Source of the DNA: Narthecium ossifragum | Taxonomy: Eukaryota > Streptophyta > Magnoliopsida > Dioscoreales > Nartheciaceae | NCBI GenBank assembly: GCA_963920575.1 | Contig: OY986966.1 | Location: 6,639,236-6,703,235 of the forward strand | Length of the DNA stretch: 64,000 nucleotides | Direction: 5' to 3' | Shown here: in pieces, positions 34,696 through 48,100 of the stretch | Layout: every line of letters starts with the position of its first letter | Position numbering within the stretch: position 1 is the stretch's first letter | Made by a program: the position numbers and the translations under genes | The notes under the pieces: generated by a model | The model's input: the letters and a program-made list of their open reading frames with translations, nothing else | The model's database searches: none | Told to the model about the DNA's origin: nothing

Positions 34696-35443
34696 CCAGC
34701 TAATACATTGTAGTGGGGTTTTCACTCTAAAAACATGATTGATGGGGGTTTTAGCGATAAGAGGGACTAAATTGGTGTTACCACCAATTAATTAAATTAA
34801 AAAAGTCATTGGAAACAATGAGTGCTTACTTCGGGCTAATAAATCATGTTTAGCGAATGTGGTCATTAAAGTATTGGTATTCGAACCATAACATAAACAA
34901 AAGACTTGCCCGCTGGCTTTGTGAACTGGTACATATTATTAACTCAATAATAATACTGGTCAAAGTTGGAGGCTACATGCCTTCATATTTTAAGGATTCC
35001 TAGTCAGTCTAACATGGTTAGAAATAAGGGCATGATGGTTGTTTGCTATATTTTATATATGAAAGGTTGGTGTTGATGCGTGGTTGCCTTGCTGGCTTGA
35101 GATAACAATTACTGATGGACGGCAGCTGGCAAGGATCACGTTGATGCATTCCTCGTCAGTCTCTCATGATCGATATTATTAGTTTATTTAAATGTTTGTA
35201 TAAAATGGTTTTAAATGCCAAAAAAAAAAAGAAGAAATTAAAAACCGAAAGTTGGACATATATATATATATATATACACAAGCATAGGATAGGAGAATGA
35301 CTGAGAAAGGAGAGATAGAGAGGGTCATTGGTCTAGATCAATTTCCTTTCTTCCTGCTGTTTGCTGCTAGCTAGCATTAATTTGTACTGTTAGATCGGCC
35401 AATAATACATATTTCCCAATTCTCATCAGAGAAATCTTCGGCG
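34696..35443 (+). promoter_or_regulatory. Upstream region and core promoter of NLR-B
   Basis: Collinear with 3170-3810 in block A from about 34795. It includes ACGGCAGCTGGCAAGG and CTCATGATCGAT landmarks, a long TA run used as TATA region (35259-35277) and a conserved leader. 34696-34790 is not shared with block A. Confidence 0.55.
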
Positions 35444-38343
35444 ATGAAGATTGGGCTCCTTCGTTTTGGTGCCAGGGAGCATGTGGACAAGTTGGAGAAG
35501 GCTATGGAGGATTTGAGGGATAAGCAATCCGACGTGAAATCAAGAATAGTTTGTCTTGGAGACGCTTCTTTCGAAGATTGGGTGGATGAAGTGGACACCA
35601 TCGAGAGAGAAGTTGCTGAGATCAAAGATGACCTGGAACAAGGGTGTTGCATTTTCCTGTCGCTGCCGCTGCCGCTTCGGGGAAGCTGCTTCTCCACTTG
35701 TGGTAGCAGCCCATCGTTGGTCAAAAGATCCATGGACGCACATGCAAAGGTGGACGACTTGATCGCTGAGCATGCTGCGTTTAGTTCTTTTTTGATTCTT
35801 CCAAGGACTCAAAAGCATGTTTGGGGGCGACAATATAACCGAGATATAGTGGGAAAGGCCATGGACTTGAACCTGGAGAAACTACGCAGCTTCCTCACAG
35901 ATGACAGGATTGGAATCGTTGGCATCTGGGGTGAAGAAGGTGTTGGCAAGTCCGCCCTTCTTAAAAAGCTTAAGCAATCAATGATTGGGGACGGCAACAT
36001 GGGTTTCGATCATGTCGTCAATGTTTACGGGCTGTCCGATGTAGATCGTCGGACTCAAATTGCCAGGAAGTTGAAACTTTTAGAGACCGATGCGGATTCT
36101 ATCTTAAATTTCTTGGGGGGCAGGAGATTCTTGATTCTCTTTGACGAATACGAGTATGCAATCGATCTCGACGAGCTTGGCATCCCGCATCGTGAGCAAA
36201 GCTCCCTAAAGAGCAAGGTATGTTTTGCTTTCGTTTTCCTTTCTACTATCGATCGAGCAAGGAAAAGTAGATGAAGAAGACGTCCTTCCATCATTTCATC
36301 GTAATAGTATATACTTAGATTCAAGGCAAAAATCTACTTTTGATACCTATAAAATTAATGTTGTGATAAAATGGACCTAAGGTTTATTTTTACTCGATTT
36401 AATACCCAACTTATAGTTATTATACCGACTGAGGTCCTATCGCTCGACTACGTTATAAGAAAATGACGGTAAACCGGTCATATAAGATCACGTGGCAAGT
36501 TTTGCACCCTTTCTCGCATACAATAAAATTAATATTGTGGCAAAGTGATACGTGACATTTATTTTTACTCGATTTAGTACCCAATTAATAGTTTTATTTA
36601 CCCGATTTGTTAAATAACTGGTCACGTGACGTGCATGTGGTTAGTTTACCGTCATATTACTCACGACGTTCGCTCATCGGATCAAAATTAAGCGTTTTTA
36701 TTTATTTACTCGATTTGTTAAATAACTGGTCACGTGACGTGCATGTGAACAGTTTACGGACAGATTACTCACGACGTTCACTCGTCGGATCAAAATTAAG
36801 CATTTTTATAAGTTGGTTATTAAATCGAATAAAAATAAACATCAGGTATCGTTTTGCCAGTACATCAATTTTACGGATATCAAAAGTGAATCTTAGCCTA
36901 GATTCAATGATTCATCCCTCTGTTTAAGCTTTTGGGTTAATATACGCTCGTACGAGACTTTAAGATGCACTTGCTCATTCTCTCTGTCAATTTAGGCTTG
37001 TGCATGATCAATATATGAAGCTAGCTAACATTAAGAGACAATTAGAAATCTGCTGACAACTATGTTTCTGAAAATCTTGTCACTTCATAAAGCATCAAAT
37101 AAAGTAAATGATATGGACAAATATTGAAGCCAAAAAACGAGAATAATCATCAGCTGGATATATATACGATTTAATTTTGTGTTTGTCGTATATCGCAGCT
37201 AGTTCAGGTAATTAACATCATCTGCTTTGTTTGTTATCCTTGAAAAAGATTGTTTTCGCAACAAGGACGAAGATGGTCTGCGAAGAGATGGGGCCTGATG
37301 AGATGATTGAGGTAGTTCCCTTAGAACTAGAGGATGCTTTCACCCTATTCAAACAGGTAGTTAACAACGATAGCATCGACTATGACAAAAGAGTAAAATC
37401 TGTTGCGAGGGATGTTGTCAAAGAAATTGGTGGGATGCCTCGCCTTCTTATCACAAATGCAGGACCATTCTCTCGCTGTAGAAGTTTGGAGCAGTGGAAG
37501 GATGCCTACACCTTGGGCATGACATCAGCGATAAATTTCATAAAATCTTATTACGAGGAAGATGATTTCGACTGGGTGGGTCTTGGTTTTAGCAAGTTGA
37601 ATGATGGCACAGCAAAAGAGTGCTTCTCGTGGTCTTCATTGTGGCCTGGCCGAGATCGACTCGTGTACCACGATGAACTTGTTCAATACTTGATGGGGCA
37701 TGGACTGATCGGACATTATGATGATGATTTTAGCACGATCATGAGGTGTGGACATAACATCATCCGTCAACTTATGCACGGCACGATATTGCTCGAGCCT
37801 ATTAGGCGTTCGGAGGTGACACTGAGGATTAACGAGGAAGCTAGAAAATCGATATGGCTCGACGGTGACTACAGAAATGGGACCAAGTGGATAGTTCGGG
37901 AAGGAGTTGGGTTGGAGGAAGTAGATGTGAAGGAATGGAGTGATGCTATAGTAGTAGCATTGATGGACAATCACATAAAAGAGTTGCCGCAGCAACTGCC
38001 GGATTGTCCCGACCTATCAACCTTCATTTTTCAGCAACATTATTACTTGAATCTGTCTAATAGCTTTGAAATTCCTCCAGGATTTTTCCAGCATATGTTA
38101 GCACTCACATATTTGGATTTATCAGGATGTCATATCTATGACTTACCAGCAGATATCGATTGTTTGGTTCAGCTGCGATACCTCAATCTGTCCTCCACCA
38201 AGATCACATCCTTCCCCGATAAGTTGGGCAGCATGCAAGAATTGCAATTCTTGATCTTGAGAGAGATGCCATTTGATTTCAGGGTCTCTGCAATGGCGAT
38301 TCAGGGTCTCCATAAACTACGAGTCCTACGCATTGAGAGGTAG
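35444..38343 (+). CDS. NLR-B: CC-NB-ARC-LRR protein, 622 aa
   Basis: Exons 35444-36217 and 37249-38343, phase 0, open throughout. Order: a short N-terminal helical region with L-E-K-A-M-E-D-L (about 16-60), W-G-R-Q linker (about 125), P-loop G-E-E-G-V-G-K-S (163-170), kinase-2-like L-I-L-F-D-E-Y-E (about 230), RNBS-B I-V-F-A-T-R-T-K (259-266), G-M-P-R-L-L as GLPL (about 321), RNBS-D C-F-S-W-S-S-L-W-P-G (about 383), and only about three LRRs from 543 to the end. NLRs detect pathogen effectors in the cytosol. It is short for the family, and it is unusual that kinase-2 has F-D-E instead of L-D-D and that the MHD box is replaced by R-I-N-E. Such changes suggest altered nucleotide control or a helper/decoy role (inference). 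The intron holds a MULE-type MITE. Confidence 0.85.
36325..36898 (+). mobile_element. MULE-derived MITE in the NLR-B intron
   Basis: Copy of the element at 4698, flanked by TAGATTCAA at 36316-36324 and 36899-36907. It is 574 bp and shares the internal duplication and the CACGTGACGTGCA motif. Small indels separate it from the A copy. Confidence 0.85.
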
Positions 38344-39429
38344 ACTTTAATTTCTGAATGGAGCTCTCAACGATGCAGCCACCATACTATCGTGCGTGCT
38401 GATCATTTCTTGGATTGTTTACGTACTGTACTGTTTATTTCTAATGGCATCTTGTTGAAATTTTCTTGTCCGTAATTGTGTGTTATATTCGTAGTGTTTT
38501 TGTTGTAGTTTGCTTTCAGAATTCAATTATGTGCATCCAAATATGAAGAAAATCTTTGCTGTGATAGCCGAGACAACACCAGATTTGTAAAAGATGAGCT
38601 TAATTTGCTACTAATGACATTGTGGTGTCTCAGAATGCACCTATGCAGCTAAGGGGTAGGTTTCATATGCATGGGGATATCTCATTGCTGGTTGCATTTC
38701 TAGCATATATATATTTTACATTTTATGTAGACTAGTCATTCCAAAGAAAAACACAATCATGTGTGTTGGAAGAAATCTTGTACGACTCACATAGAGCCGG
38801 TGGATCAATTGAGGATGAGGTGCAGAAGATGGAAATAAAAATGGTCTCTTCAAGTGCATTATGTTGGATTGCATAAGTATTAGTGTTGCTCTGAAATTTA
38901 CTCAACGAGGGTAAATGATCGCCGGACATGTAACCTGTGTCAATTGGAATGATAATCATAAAGGTCATACATTTCTACATGTCTCTTTCTTTAATACGTT
39001 TCTGCCAGTCTCAATTAAGAGGATTCTGTTTCTAACAACTAAGGCTATACTAGATGCTGAGAGCAACTGAAATAAATTAAAGGAAAGCAGTAAATGTTAT
39101 ACTAATTGTGAGAAAATGAACGAATTTCTCTTTTTGAAGACATATAAGCACGGCTGATGAAAAGTTACAGCTACATTTACAAGTACAAACATTATACGAT
39201 TTGTGCACAATATCCAATACTAGGAAGGGAGAAGAAAACCACAAAAACATGTTACCTTTTCTTTTAATGTTTTATTAAAAAAACCTTATACCACAAAGAT
39301 TTGCTACTTCTTTTTTGTTAATTTTTCATTAAAACCTTCTGCCACACAAAGATGTGCTACTTTACTTTTTTTGAAGAAGCAAGCCCAAGGTGTGAGGTCT
39401 CGAATTTGAAAAATACAGACTAGATCACG
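38344..39429. other. 3' flank of NLR-B, no gene seen
   Basis: Collinear with the A copy, but retains about 130 bp (39300-39429) next to the LTR that block A has lost, including a second CTTATACCACAAAGAT-like segment. Confidence 0.5.
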
Positions 39430-41710
39430 TGTGCCTAGGCTAGGGAGAGCCTATGGAGATGGTTGGGCTTGAATTGGGGCAGTTCGGTGAGAAAGAGCCC
39501 TTCAATCCAAGAAAAATTCCGTATTTTAGCATACCGGTGGCACATATGTGGAGAATGGTGCCGGGTTGGCTATAGGCCCCATTTTCTTTTCTCGCACTTG
39601 TATTTAGTTGAGATAGACTAGTGTGCGAAGTTTCGGAATTTTCGGATGAAAATTCCGGATTTTGGACCATTAGGATCCCTAAGTTTCCGTATTTTGGGTT
39701 TTAGATGTTTCGGGCTCCCGGGGGAGTTGTGTTTGGTCTTTTCATGTGATTTTAGTCCTCACGCGTGAGTTTTGGATAGGGAAAGTTATTCCCGAAGTTT
39801 TGGAATTTTCAGAGTTGAAATGACCGAAATAGTCATCTTTGTAGTTCGAATTTTTTTTTTTTTCTGAATTTCTGGTTTTTTAGAAACCAGTAGCGTGAAA
39901 GGCATTTTTGTCCTTTCAAACGTCAGAATCTTGGATTGGTGTGAACAAAAAAGTTGTGTGTATTGAAATGAGCTTTCCAGCACATCTTGAATCATCTCAA
40001 TCGGAGCTCGGATGTGAAAGTTACATTTGTTTTAGTTTTCAGCTGTCTATCACTCTTGGTAGACCTGTTAGTGCGGATCCGTTAACCCGCTAGCATAACT
40101 TATCAGCCAAATAGTCTTCTCCTCTCTTCATTTGGCTGAAGCTTGAGAGGGAATACTCTTGGAGGGTGGCTTGGAGTTTAAGAAGAACTCTTGGTGATCC
40201 TTGGAGGCTTGGAGGGTGGATTGGAGCTTGAGGAGAGCTCTTCCCTTCCTCTTCCTTTTCTCTTCCTTCCTTCTTCCTTCCTTCTCTTGAGGTAGGGAAA
40301 CTCATCCTCTTCCTTCTCTTGGCGTTGAATGTCTTAGGGTTTGGAGAAGCCCTAGGATTTGGTTTATTGTATGCCCTAAGGCTTGGAGGAGCCCTAGGTT
40401 TTCTTGATCTTTTGTTTTGTGGATTGTGCTATGTTAGGATGAAACATAGCTATGACGTTTGGATGACCTTGTGTGGGCTTATGGCTTGACAACGGGTCCT
40501 TGGCTAAATCTAAGGCCTTAGTATGTTGTTTTCTATCTAGCCTAACCCTTGATGTGTATGTTAGGGTTAGGAAAAACCCTAAATGAGGCTTAGGGATTAC
40601 AATGGGGGTTGGTTAGAGAACCAGCACCTTTGGTATGTGATCTTCTCTTGAGCCCTATTCTCTTGCTATGTTTATGGCTTATTCACACCTTTGTTGCATG
40701 TTAGATAGCATTGAGTGCTTGCATCTTTATATGAAATTGTGCATGTTTGGGCATTTATGTGTTGTGCATCACCTATAGGATGATGTGACTCAGCTTTGCC
40801 GTAGATCCGGGGCCCTCGAGTAGCCCGGATAATGATTGGGTCAGTGTCGGGTCTTGTTGTCTAGGCGAGAGGGTCTAGGCTTGTTTCCGACAACCCTAAG
40901 ATGGAAGATCCCTTGGGTTGGTCGAGGCTAATCCGATGTCGAGTCCCTAGAGTTTGAGCCGATGCATGCGGCCTATAAGCATTAGTAAGCAGCGGCGTGG
41001 GTTGGCATCTTTGACGTTTGGTATTCACTTTGAGGGCGTCTTGTTGAGTCGGATGGCAGTAAAGCCTCCTCTGTAGGCCTGATGCGTAGGGAAGGTCCTG
41101 TGCACTAGATAGGTTGGTTATGATGTGACCTTAGTTGTTTAGTTTCCCTACTGAGCTTTGTCTCACTCTACTTGGGCTGCTACCGGCAGACGAGCCGTTT
41201 GGAGCTACCGAACAGAGGGAGAAGCGTTGAGGTGGACGTATGGAGGCTTTTCGGACATCTTCTTAGTGTTAGATTACTTGTAGGAGTGAGTTTGAGTTTG
41301 TAAGCCAGAGGGTCATTTTGTACTCCTTACTTTGTATAACACAGAGATGCACTTTGGATTATTATGCCTCCTATAACTTTGGGTTTTGATATATGTATTG
41401 GAAAGCTCAGTGATGATCATTGTATATTTTTGTACTTGTGGACTTATGTATGATGAGATATTTTTGGACGTGTGAAACTTATGTTAAATGTTAGTAATTG
41501 TATCTTCAGAGCGAAGGTGTCCCCTTGTGATATATTGTGAATACTTTCATCATATTTAGAAGTATCATCGTGGGATATTAATGCATGATCATAGGGAATG
41601 TATTAAATGTGTTGATTGGTTGTACAGTTTCGTTTCGTTCATGCGTCCATGCCCAGAAATCATGTCAAAAAATTTAAAAATTTGAGGTTTTTTGGGTGTT
41701 GTTTTGGGAC
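39430..41710 (+). mobile_element. Long solo LTR (LTR-B)
   Basis: Block B copy of 7815-10108, starting TGTGCCTAGGCTAGG. The right end is cut at TTTTGGGAC: the last bases, and about 40 bp of flank kept in block A, are deleted here, joining directly to AAACCATTACATACCC. Confidence 0.6.
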
Positions 41711-41745
41711 AAACCATTACATACCCTGTAGCCCACCCAAGAAAA

Positions 41746-42270
41746 CTACATAGATAAACCAGAAACGAAGTTCCAAAAAGGAGCCCCTGAACAACGTACC
41801 CAGAACAGGGGAGACAAACAATTTCTCCCAAACTTAGCAAGTGCATCAGCACAAGTATTTTCCTCTCTTGGTATGTGCACTACCACGATCTCCTGGAATT
41901 GAGTTGCCACCCAGATGGCACGCTGCGCAGAGGCTAGCAGAGAATTCGGCCAGTGTCGACGCACATTGATACATTCCACAACATCTTTTGAGTCAAGCTC
42001 AAAGATCACTCGTGTGATGCCTTGATGCCGGGCCAAGTAAACTCTCCTTGCGAATCCCAGAAGCTATGCTTCAAATACAATCTGGCAAGCAGCCAAATCA
42101 GCATGTACCCAGGAAACCTGCTTCGAGTGATCCCAACACATAGCGCCAAGTCCAGCCTCACCAGGCCGCCAAAGAGCTGCATCCGTTCTCACCAGAGGGA
42201 GGTCTTCATGAATCAACCCAGCACATGCTGCCTGTCTGGAATGAAGCTGTTGTGGCCACCTTCAACGGTG
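41746..42270 (-). pseudogene. LINE RNase H remnant B
   Basis: Copy of the block A RNase H fragment with the same F-E-L-D-S-K-D-V and H-I-P-R-E-E-N motifs. It is broken by a stop near 42037 and by a deletion of about 22 bases near 42240. The zf-RVT part present in block A is missing. Confidence 0.7.
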
Positions 42271-42571
42271 CATCACCCTGACCATCCAAGATGTACCAAT
42301 GATTACCAACATCATGCATCCATCAGAAACAATTGAAGCAAATAGCACGCTTTACAGAGGAAGATTTCTGAGCTAATGATTCCCTCCACTTTTAGACCCC
42401 CTTGTTCTAGTATCACATATGCCAATTATTCAATATGTGATATATGTCAGTATCATATACTAGCTATCTACTGAATTTATTGCCCTTATTTCATGACCAA
42501 GTATCTCAATAAAAGTCCTAGCACCAAGAATCAACACTTGAAATTTGGGAACCCTGAAGATCAATACTTAC

Positions 42572-44614
42572 CACTTTGCCATCATATGATGTCATCAGGT
42601 CCCATTGAGAACGATCGACCTGTAAACATTCAGAGTGATGCTCAATCAAGCTGTCTGAAGAGGGTGATGGTAACAAAGAAGTGGGAATTGTTACCTTATC
42701 TAACTTGTACAAACGACCCTTCCTTATCATCTGCCTTACTGCCATGTCAAAGGACTCCCGGGAAGGAAATTGTCATCTCCAGAAGTAACAAGGATACAGC
42801 AACTCATAGCCATTCAGAAAATACAATGCCAGCACAGGCAATGTGATCATAAGTTTTCAGCTATTTACTTGTCGTTGCATGTTCTACTTACACCAGAACA
42901 GGACTGACTTATCTGCCAGAACTTGGCTATTGTCTTATAGAACTCAAAAGAATACTGAGAAATGTTGGGGATTACCTAAACTACAAGAACCAAAAAAAGA
43001 ACACTCAGTCGAGCACTAAAGTATGACAGAAATCAGATGAATCATAGCAGATACAAGAGAGAAGCCGCAGAAATGTGGGGAAATGAATCAAATTACATCA
43101 CCCTTAACAGAAGGCACCAATAATGCAGGCTGTCATCGTGCACTAGGAAATAGGTCCCCTTCCAGCAGATATAGACTGCTAGCACCCCCAGAAAAAAAGA
43201 TGTCTTAAATATGGCGCATTTATCTACAGAGGACTAGAATAAGATGAAGAACTTCACACAGAAGTATCTTGTTCTGTACCAAGAATGTAGAAGTGACATG
43301 AACAATGGTCCAAAAATAAAAAAAGCTATCGTACAACTATTTCACCAGGATAAATCTCGATTGTATCTCTGTCAAATGAATTCATGAAGAGAGTGTTAGA
43401 CTTCAACCATTCACTCATTTTCTCTCATGAGAATGAATTGATTAAGGCCAAAAAGAGAAGGGAGGCTAATCAACCATAGGGACAGCGCAAATCAGTATCC
43501 AGTCCAAATTCCTAGTACTCATGGGTGCGCAAATAAGGTGCAAGTGGATGTTCCATAGTCCTGACTTGTATTTCCAGAGAATAGTTATATGAGATGCAAA
43601 CAGAAACAAGTACAATAAGCTAATAATGAGATCTTCCATATTGTGTTTGATTATAATCCACAAAAATAAAGAACAAACTTATACAAATAATTATTAATCT
43701 CATTCTTGCAATATTACCTTAGCAAGAAGCGAATGGCATTTACATACATGCCCATCGGAGCAAATCCCCTGGTCTTGTTGTAGTCAACTTTACTATCCTC
43801 GGGAGACAAATTGCATCCTTCAAAGAAGTGAATGACATCGGTTTTCAGAGTATTCCTTCCAACGCCAGTTAGCTTCGCAAAAACCATGCCTGATTGCAAT
43901 ATGGATGGGAAACATATGTCATGTGATATCATGTATATATAAGCGATACTACTTAAACACAGGAAAAAAAAAAACAAATTAACCAGAAAAATAGGCTACC
44001 ATGTGAAATTTAACACAACTCAACAATTGAGAATGCAGAAGCTAAACTTAGGCGGATGAGACCAGGCATGATTAGAAGACATAGCAGTGGAAATCAACCA
44101 TCTGTTGGCCCAAAAAAAGAGCTCAAATAACATTAAGAAAGCCATAATTCTTGGATAAGATCATTAAAATACGACTTATGATACATAAACCTTATAGCAT
44201 TATGACATCGTTCTTCCTTTCATACTCGCAGGAGCCTTGGTTTTCTTAATCAAATACCCTAACTAAAAAAATTGCAATCTTTTGTGGATCTATACATCAG
44301 AATGGTGTTTTTAGTCGAAGCTGATTCCAAGCTCAGGGAATTAAAACCCATTAGAGTTAAGAGTGCCAGCAGCAAGAATCAATCCATCTCTTTCCAACGG
44401 TTAAATTACATGCTTATAGAAACGTAATACGGACAAACGAGAACCAAATCCTAACCCTAAAAGCGAGCGATCGGGAAAGGATCTCTATCGTACCTTCGGG
44501 AGGCTGGAGGAACGGGTCGACGATGGAATCCTTCGGCTGCTCACCGCCTCCGTAGTCGTGAGGCTCGTCGACGACGGAAACCTTCCCATCGAATCGAGAG
44601 GCGAAGGCCTCCAT
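42572..44614 (-). CDS. Putative RRM-like RNA-binding protein gene, incomplete
   Basis: Exon 1 is 44614-44494 (starts M-E-A-F-A-S-R-F, ends P-P-E, phase 1, donor GAAG|GTACGA). Exon 2 is 43889-43718 with G-M-V-F-A-K-L-T, D-V-I-H-F-F-E-G-C and V-D-Y-N-K-T-R-G-F, which resembles an RNA recognition motif. Later exons are about 42765-42695 (E-S-F-D-M-A-V-R-Q-M-I-R-K-G-R-L-Y-K-L-D-K) and 42619-42572 (V-D-R-S-Q-W-D-L-M-T-S-Y-D-G-K-V). These look like a conserved plant protein I cannot name with certainty. The link between exon 2 and the later exons was not traced, and no 3' end was found before the LINE remnant, so it may be truncated. MULE-2 sits about 170 bp upstream of the ATG. Confidence 0.45.
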
Positions 44615-45155
44615 TTGAGCGCGTTTCGAAGGGGAGCGAGCTTTGACATGGCTAAGGCTAACGAATGGCTGCTGCTATGGAGGAGGATCATCTCTCGGAT
44701 TGGAGTAGGGTTTTAGGTCGGGTCCGGAACATGCTCGGCCTCGCTTTGGATTGATTAATATTCTTTGGTTATATCATGACCTTGGGTGCGTCTATCTACA
44801 CCTACGAAATCACTAAGGACACCGCCCAAAAATCTTTTTTGATAATGCTGAAAATACCCTTCATACCAATGTCTTAAATACCTCTCTTTAATATCCAAAT
44901 GTCTTTTTTCATCCTTTTTCTTCAGGTTTTTGCTAATGACACCCCAGCCATGGATATCATCTCCTACATCCATCATCTCCTTATAACTCTCCATCATCTG
45001 CTTCCCTCTAAGCCCTAACGATCAATATCTTCATCGCCTCCATCACCACCTCCATTACCCTACATTGTCCTCCTCCCCATCCTCCCACTATCCATCTACT
45101 GGCTACGAAGGCGAAGCTCTGAGAAGACCTACTCTGAGAAGACCTACGGGAGAAG

Positions 45156-48100
45156 GTGCTCGAACTAGAGAAGATGCTATGGGACGCGGTAGTCGGAGAG
45201 AACGCCTCTGGAGAAGAAGCATCTGCAGAAGACGCCTCTGGAGAAGACGCCGATCGGACAGCTCTGGTACTCGTTTTTCTTTTCCATCGGCATAGTCCGG
45301 TTTTTAAAAACCGAATTACTGTTTTTGTTTCGATTTTAATATATCGAACCTGTACGGTTTTTAAAAATCGAACTTGTGATCTATTCAAAGCAGTATTCGA
45401 TTGTATGTCTGGTTTTTAAAAATCGAACTTATAAAAGTATGTTGACTTTTAAAAGTCGATTTATATTCGGGTTTAAAAACCCGAACTGTGCCTAATGTTC
45501 GGTTTTAAAAAACCGAATCTGTGCTTAATGTTCGGTTTTAAAAAATCGATAATTGTCAATTCACTAACATTCTTTGTTAATCCAGATATATGCTTCTACC
45601 GCCGATAGCAATGTTGGAACTGCTATAATACGAGATTTTACTGAGGCTTTCACGACTCCTATGGTATATTTGCTAACTTAAAATCATCATGTTATATATG
45701 CAAGTACCCTGATTATTATGCTTTCTTGCTGCCTACCAGATCTTTAGCTCCTGGTCAACGCTTATCCAGTGGGCCCAAGAAGTCGGAAGGCAGAATGGGC
45801 TTGTAATTGTGATCAAACACTCCCAGACGGGTGGAAATAAAAAGCCAAGGCTCATCTTGGCATGTGAGCGTAGTGGCGAATACAGAAACACATCAAAGTA
45901 CGGAGTGAATAAGCATGGGATAGATATTAAGGGCCGAAAAATTAAGAAGAGAGATACCATCACAAAGAAACGTGGATGCCCATTCAGACTTCAGGGAGTG
46001 AAGCTTTCTACTGCCGACGAATGGATGTTGAGAGTGACATGTGGGGTGCACAATCATCCAAGTGCACGTAATTTGGAGGGGCATTCGTATGCTGGTAGGT
46101 TATCCTCCGAAGAGGAAATTATGACGATTGATTTGTCAGGAAGGTTAGTGAAGCCAAAAGTGATATTGAATACTATAAAGCGGAGAAATCCGCATAATGT
46201 CTCTACGATGAAGCACATATACAATGCACGGCAAAAACATAGAGTTGTTGAGAAAGTGGGGAGATCCGAGATGCAGTCTCTCTTGGCCCATCTGAATGAT
46301 AGTGGGTACGTGGAGTAGCATACAAGCGATGATTCTTCCTTTTGCGTCCAGAGCATATTCTGGGCACACCCTTCATCTGTGGAGTTATTGCGTGCCTTTC
46401 CGGAGGTCCTCATCATGGATTGCACGTACAAAACAAACAAGTATCGACTCCCGTTTCTAGAGATAGTTGGAACTACATCAACGGGTCTGACATTTGCATC
46501 GGCCTTTGCATATCTTCATTCTGAGTCGAAGTCTACCTTTGTTTGGGCACTAGATAAGCTGAAGAGCCTGATGGATGGGTGTATGCAGCCACGCGTCATT
46601 GTGACAGATAGAGACTTGGCATTGGTTGATGCTGTGCACCATGTCTTCCCGACTGCTAAACACATGCTATGCAGATAGCACATCAGCAATAACATCATGG
46701 TCAATTGCCGTAAGATGTTCGAAACATTGGATAAGTGGAATTCATTCATGTCTTGCTGGCAGTAGAGTCCCCTACCGTGGAGAAATATATCGAGAATGTG
46801 CAGTTTATGGAGCGCACTTTCCTTGCATATCCAAATGCCATTGCATATCTCAAGAATTCATGGCTGAATGGGTACAACGAGTCATTCGTTGGTGCGTGGG
46901 TAGACAGCTACATGCATTTTAGGAACACAACTACAAACAAGGTTGAGAGTGCACATGCGAAGCTGAAAAAACATCTTGGAGCATCTAATTGCAGCTTTGA
47001 CACATCATGGGCCACGATACATGCGTTGCTTCAGCTCCAACGCACAAGCATCTTGGCTTCTTTTGACAAAAGCAATCATATGGTGCAGCACAAACTCAAG
47101 CCGATGATATTTAGAGAACTGCGGGGTTTCATGTCACATTATGCACTCGAAATGGTTCACACCGCGGCGATAAATGCAGAATCTGTAGGTCCGGACGAGG
47201 CCGCTTGTGGCTGCCAATTGCGGCGTACCCATGGATTGCCATGCGCCCATGAAATTGCTGGATATAAACTAGAAGGCCGTTCTATTCCTCTAGAGTGCAT
47301 ACATCCTCATTGGCGGAAGCTTGACATGACGTGCACCCCCGTTAAGGTTGATCAAAAGCTCAAGCTCACAAGTGAGTATGATACTATCTCCCGTAAGTTC
47401 GATACCGTTGATAACCTTGGTAAGTTGCACATAATGAGAAAGCTCAAGGAGTTGGGTGCGCCGGAGTCTACCTATATCCTTGAGCCGGAAGTGAAAGTAA
47501 GCACACGTGTTCGTCCAAGTCCAAAACAAAAGAAGGTTGAAGCCTCCACAAAGCGTGATCCATCCGTATTCGAGTACGTCTCATCACAAACTAAAAATGA
47601 AATTCAGATAGATGCTACTTCCGTACCTACATCAAAGGGCAAAGTAAAGAAAGAGAAGAAGGCTAAACAAAGAGTGGTGCGGTCTCAAACACAAAAGGCT
47701 CCAAATGCAGTCTACGGATTGTATATAGGACATTTCCCGGCTGAGTTGGGTCCTTACATTGAGCATATCATTGATGTAAAGGCGGATGGGAATTGTGGCT
47801 TTAGAGCAATTGCCGGTCTCATGAACCTAGGGGAGGATAATTGGGCCTAAGTGCGAAGGGACCTGCTTTGTGAGCTGCTAGCTCACTCCGAGTCCTATGT
47901 TGGCATGTATGCGGAGAGGGAAGGAAGTGTTACCGAGCTCAAAGCGAGACTGGCTTATTATTTGGACTACCCTCCGGAAGAACATTGGATGACTATGCCC
48001 GACATGGGTCCTCTCATTGCCTCACGATACTCTGTAGTGCTTATTCACATCTCCATGCGCCAGTGCCTGACATTTTTGCCGCTCCGCAATCCGCCGCTTC

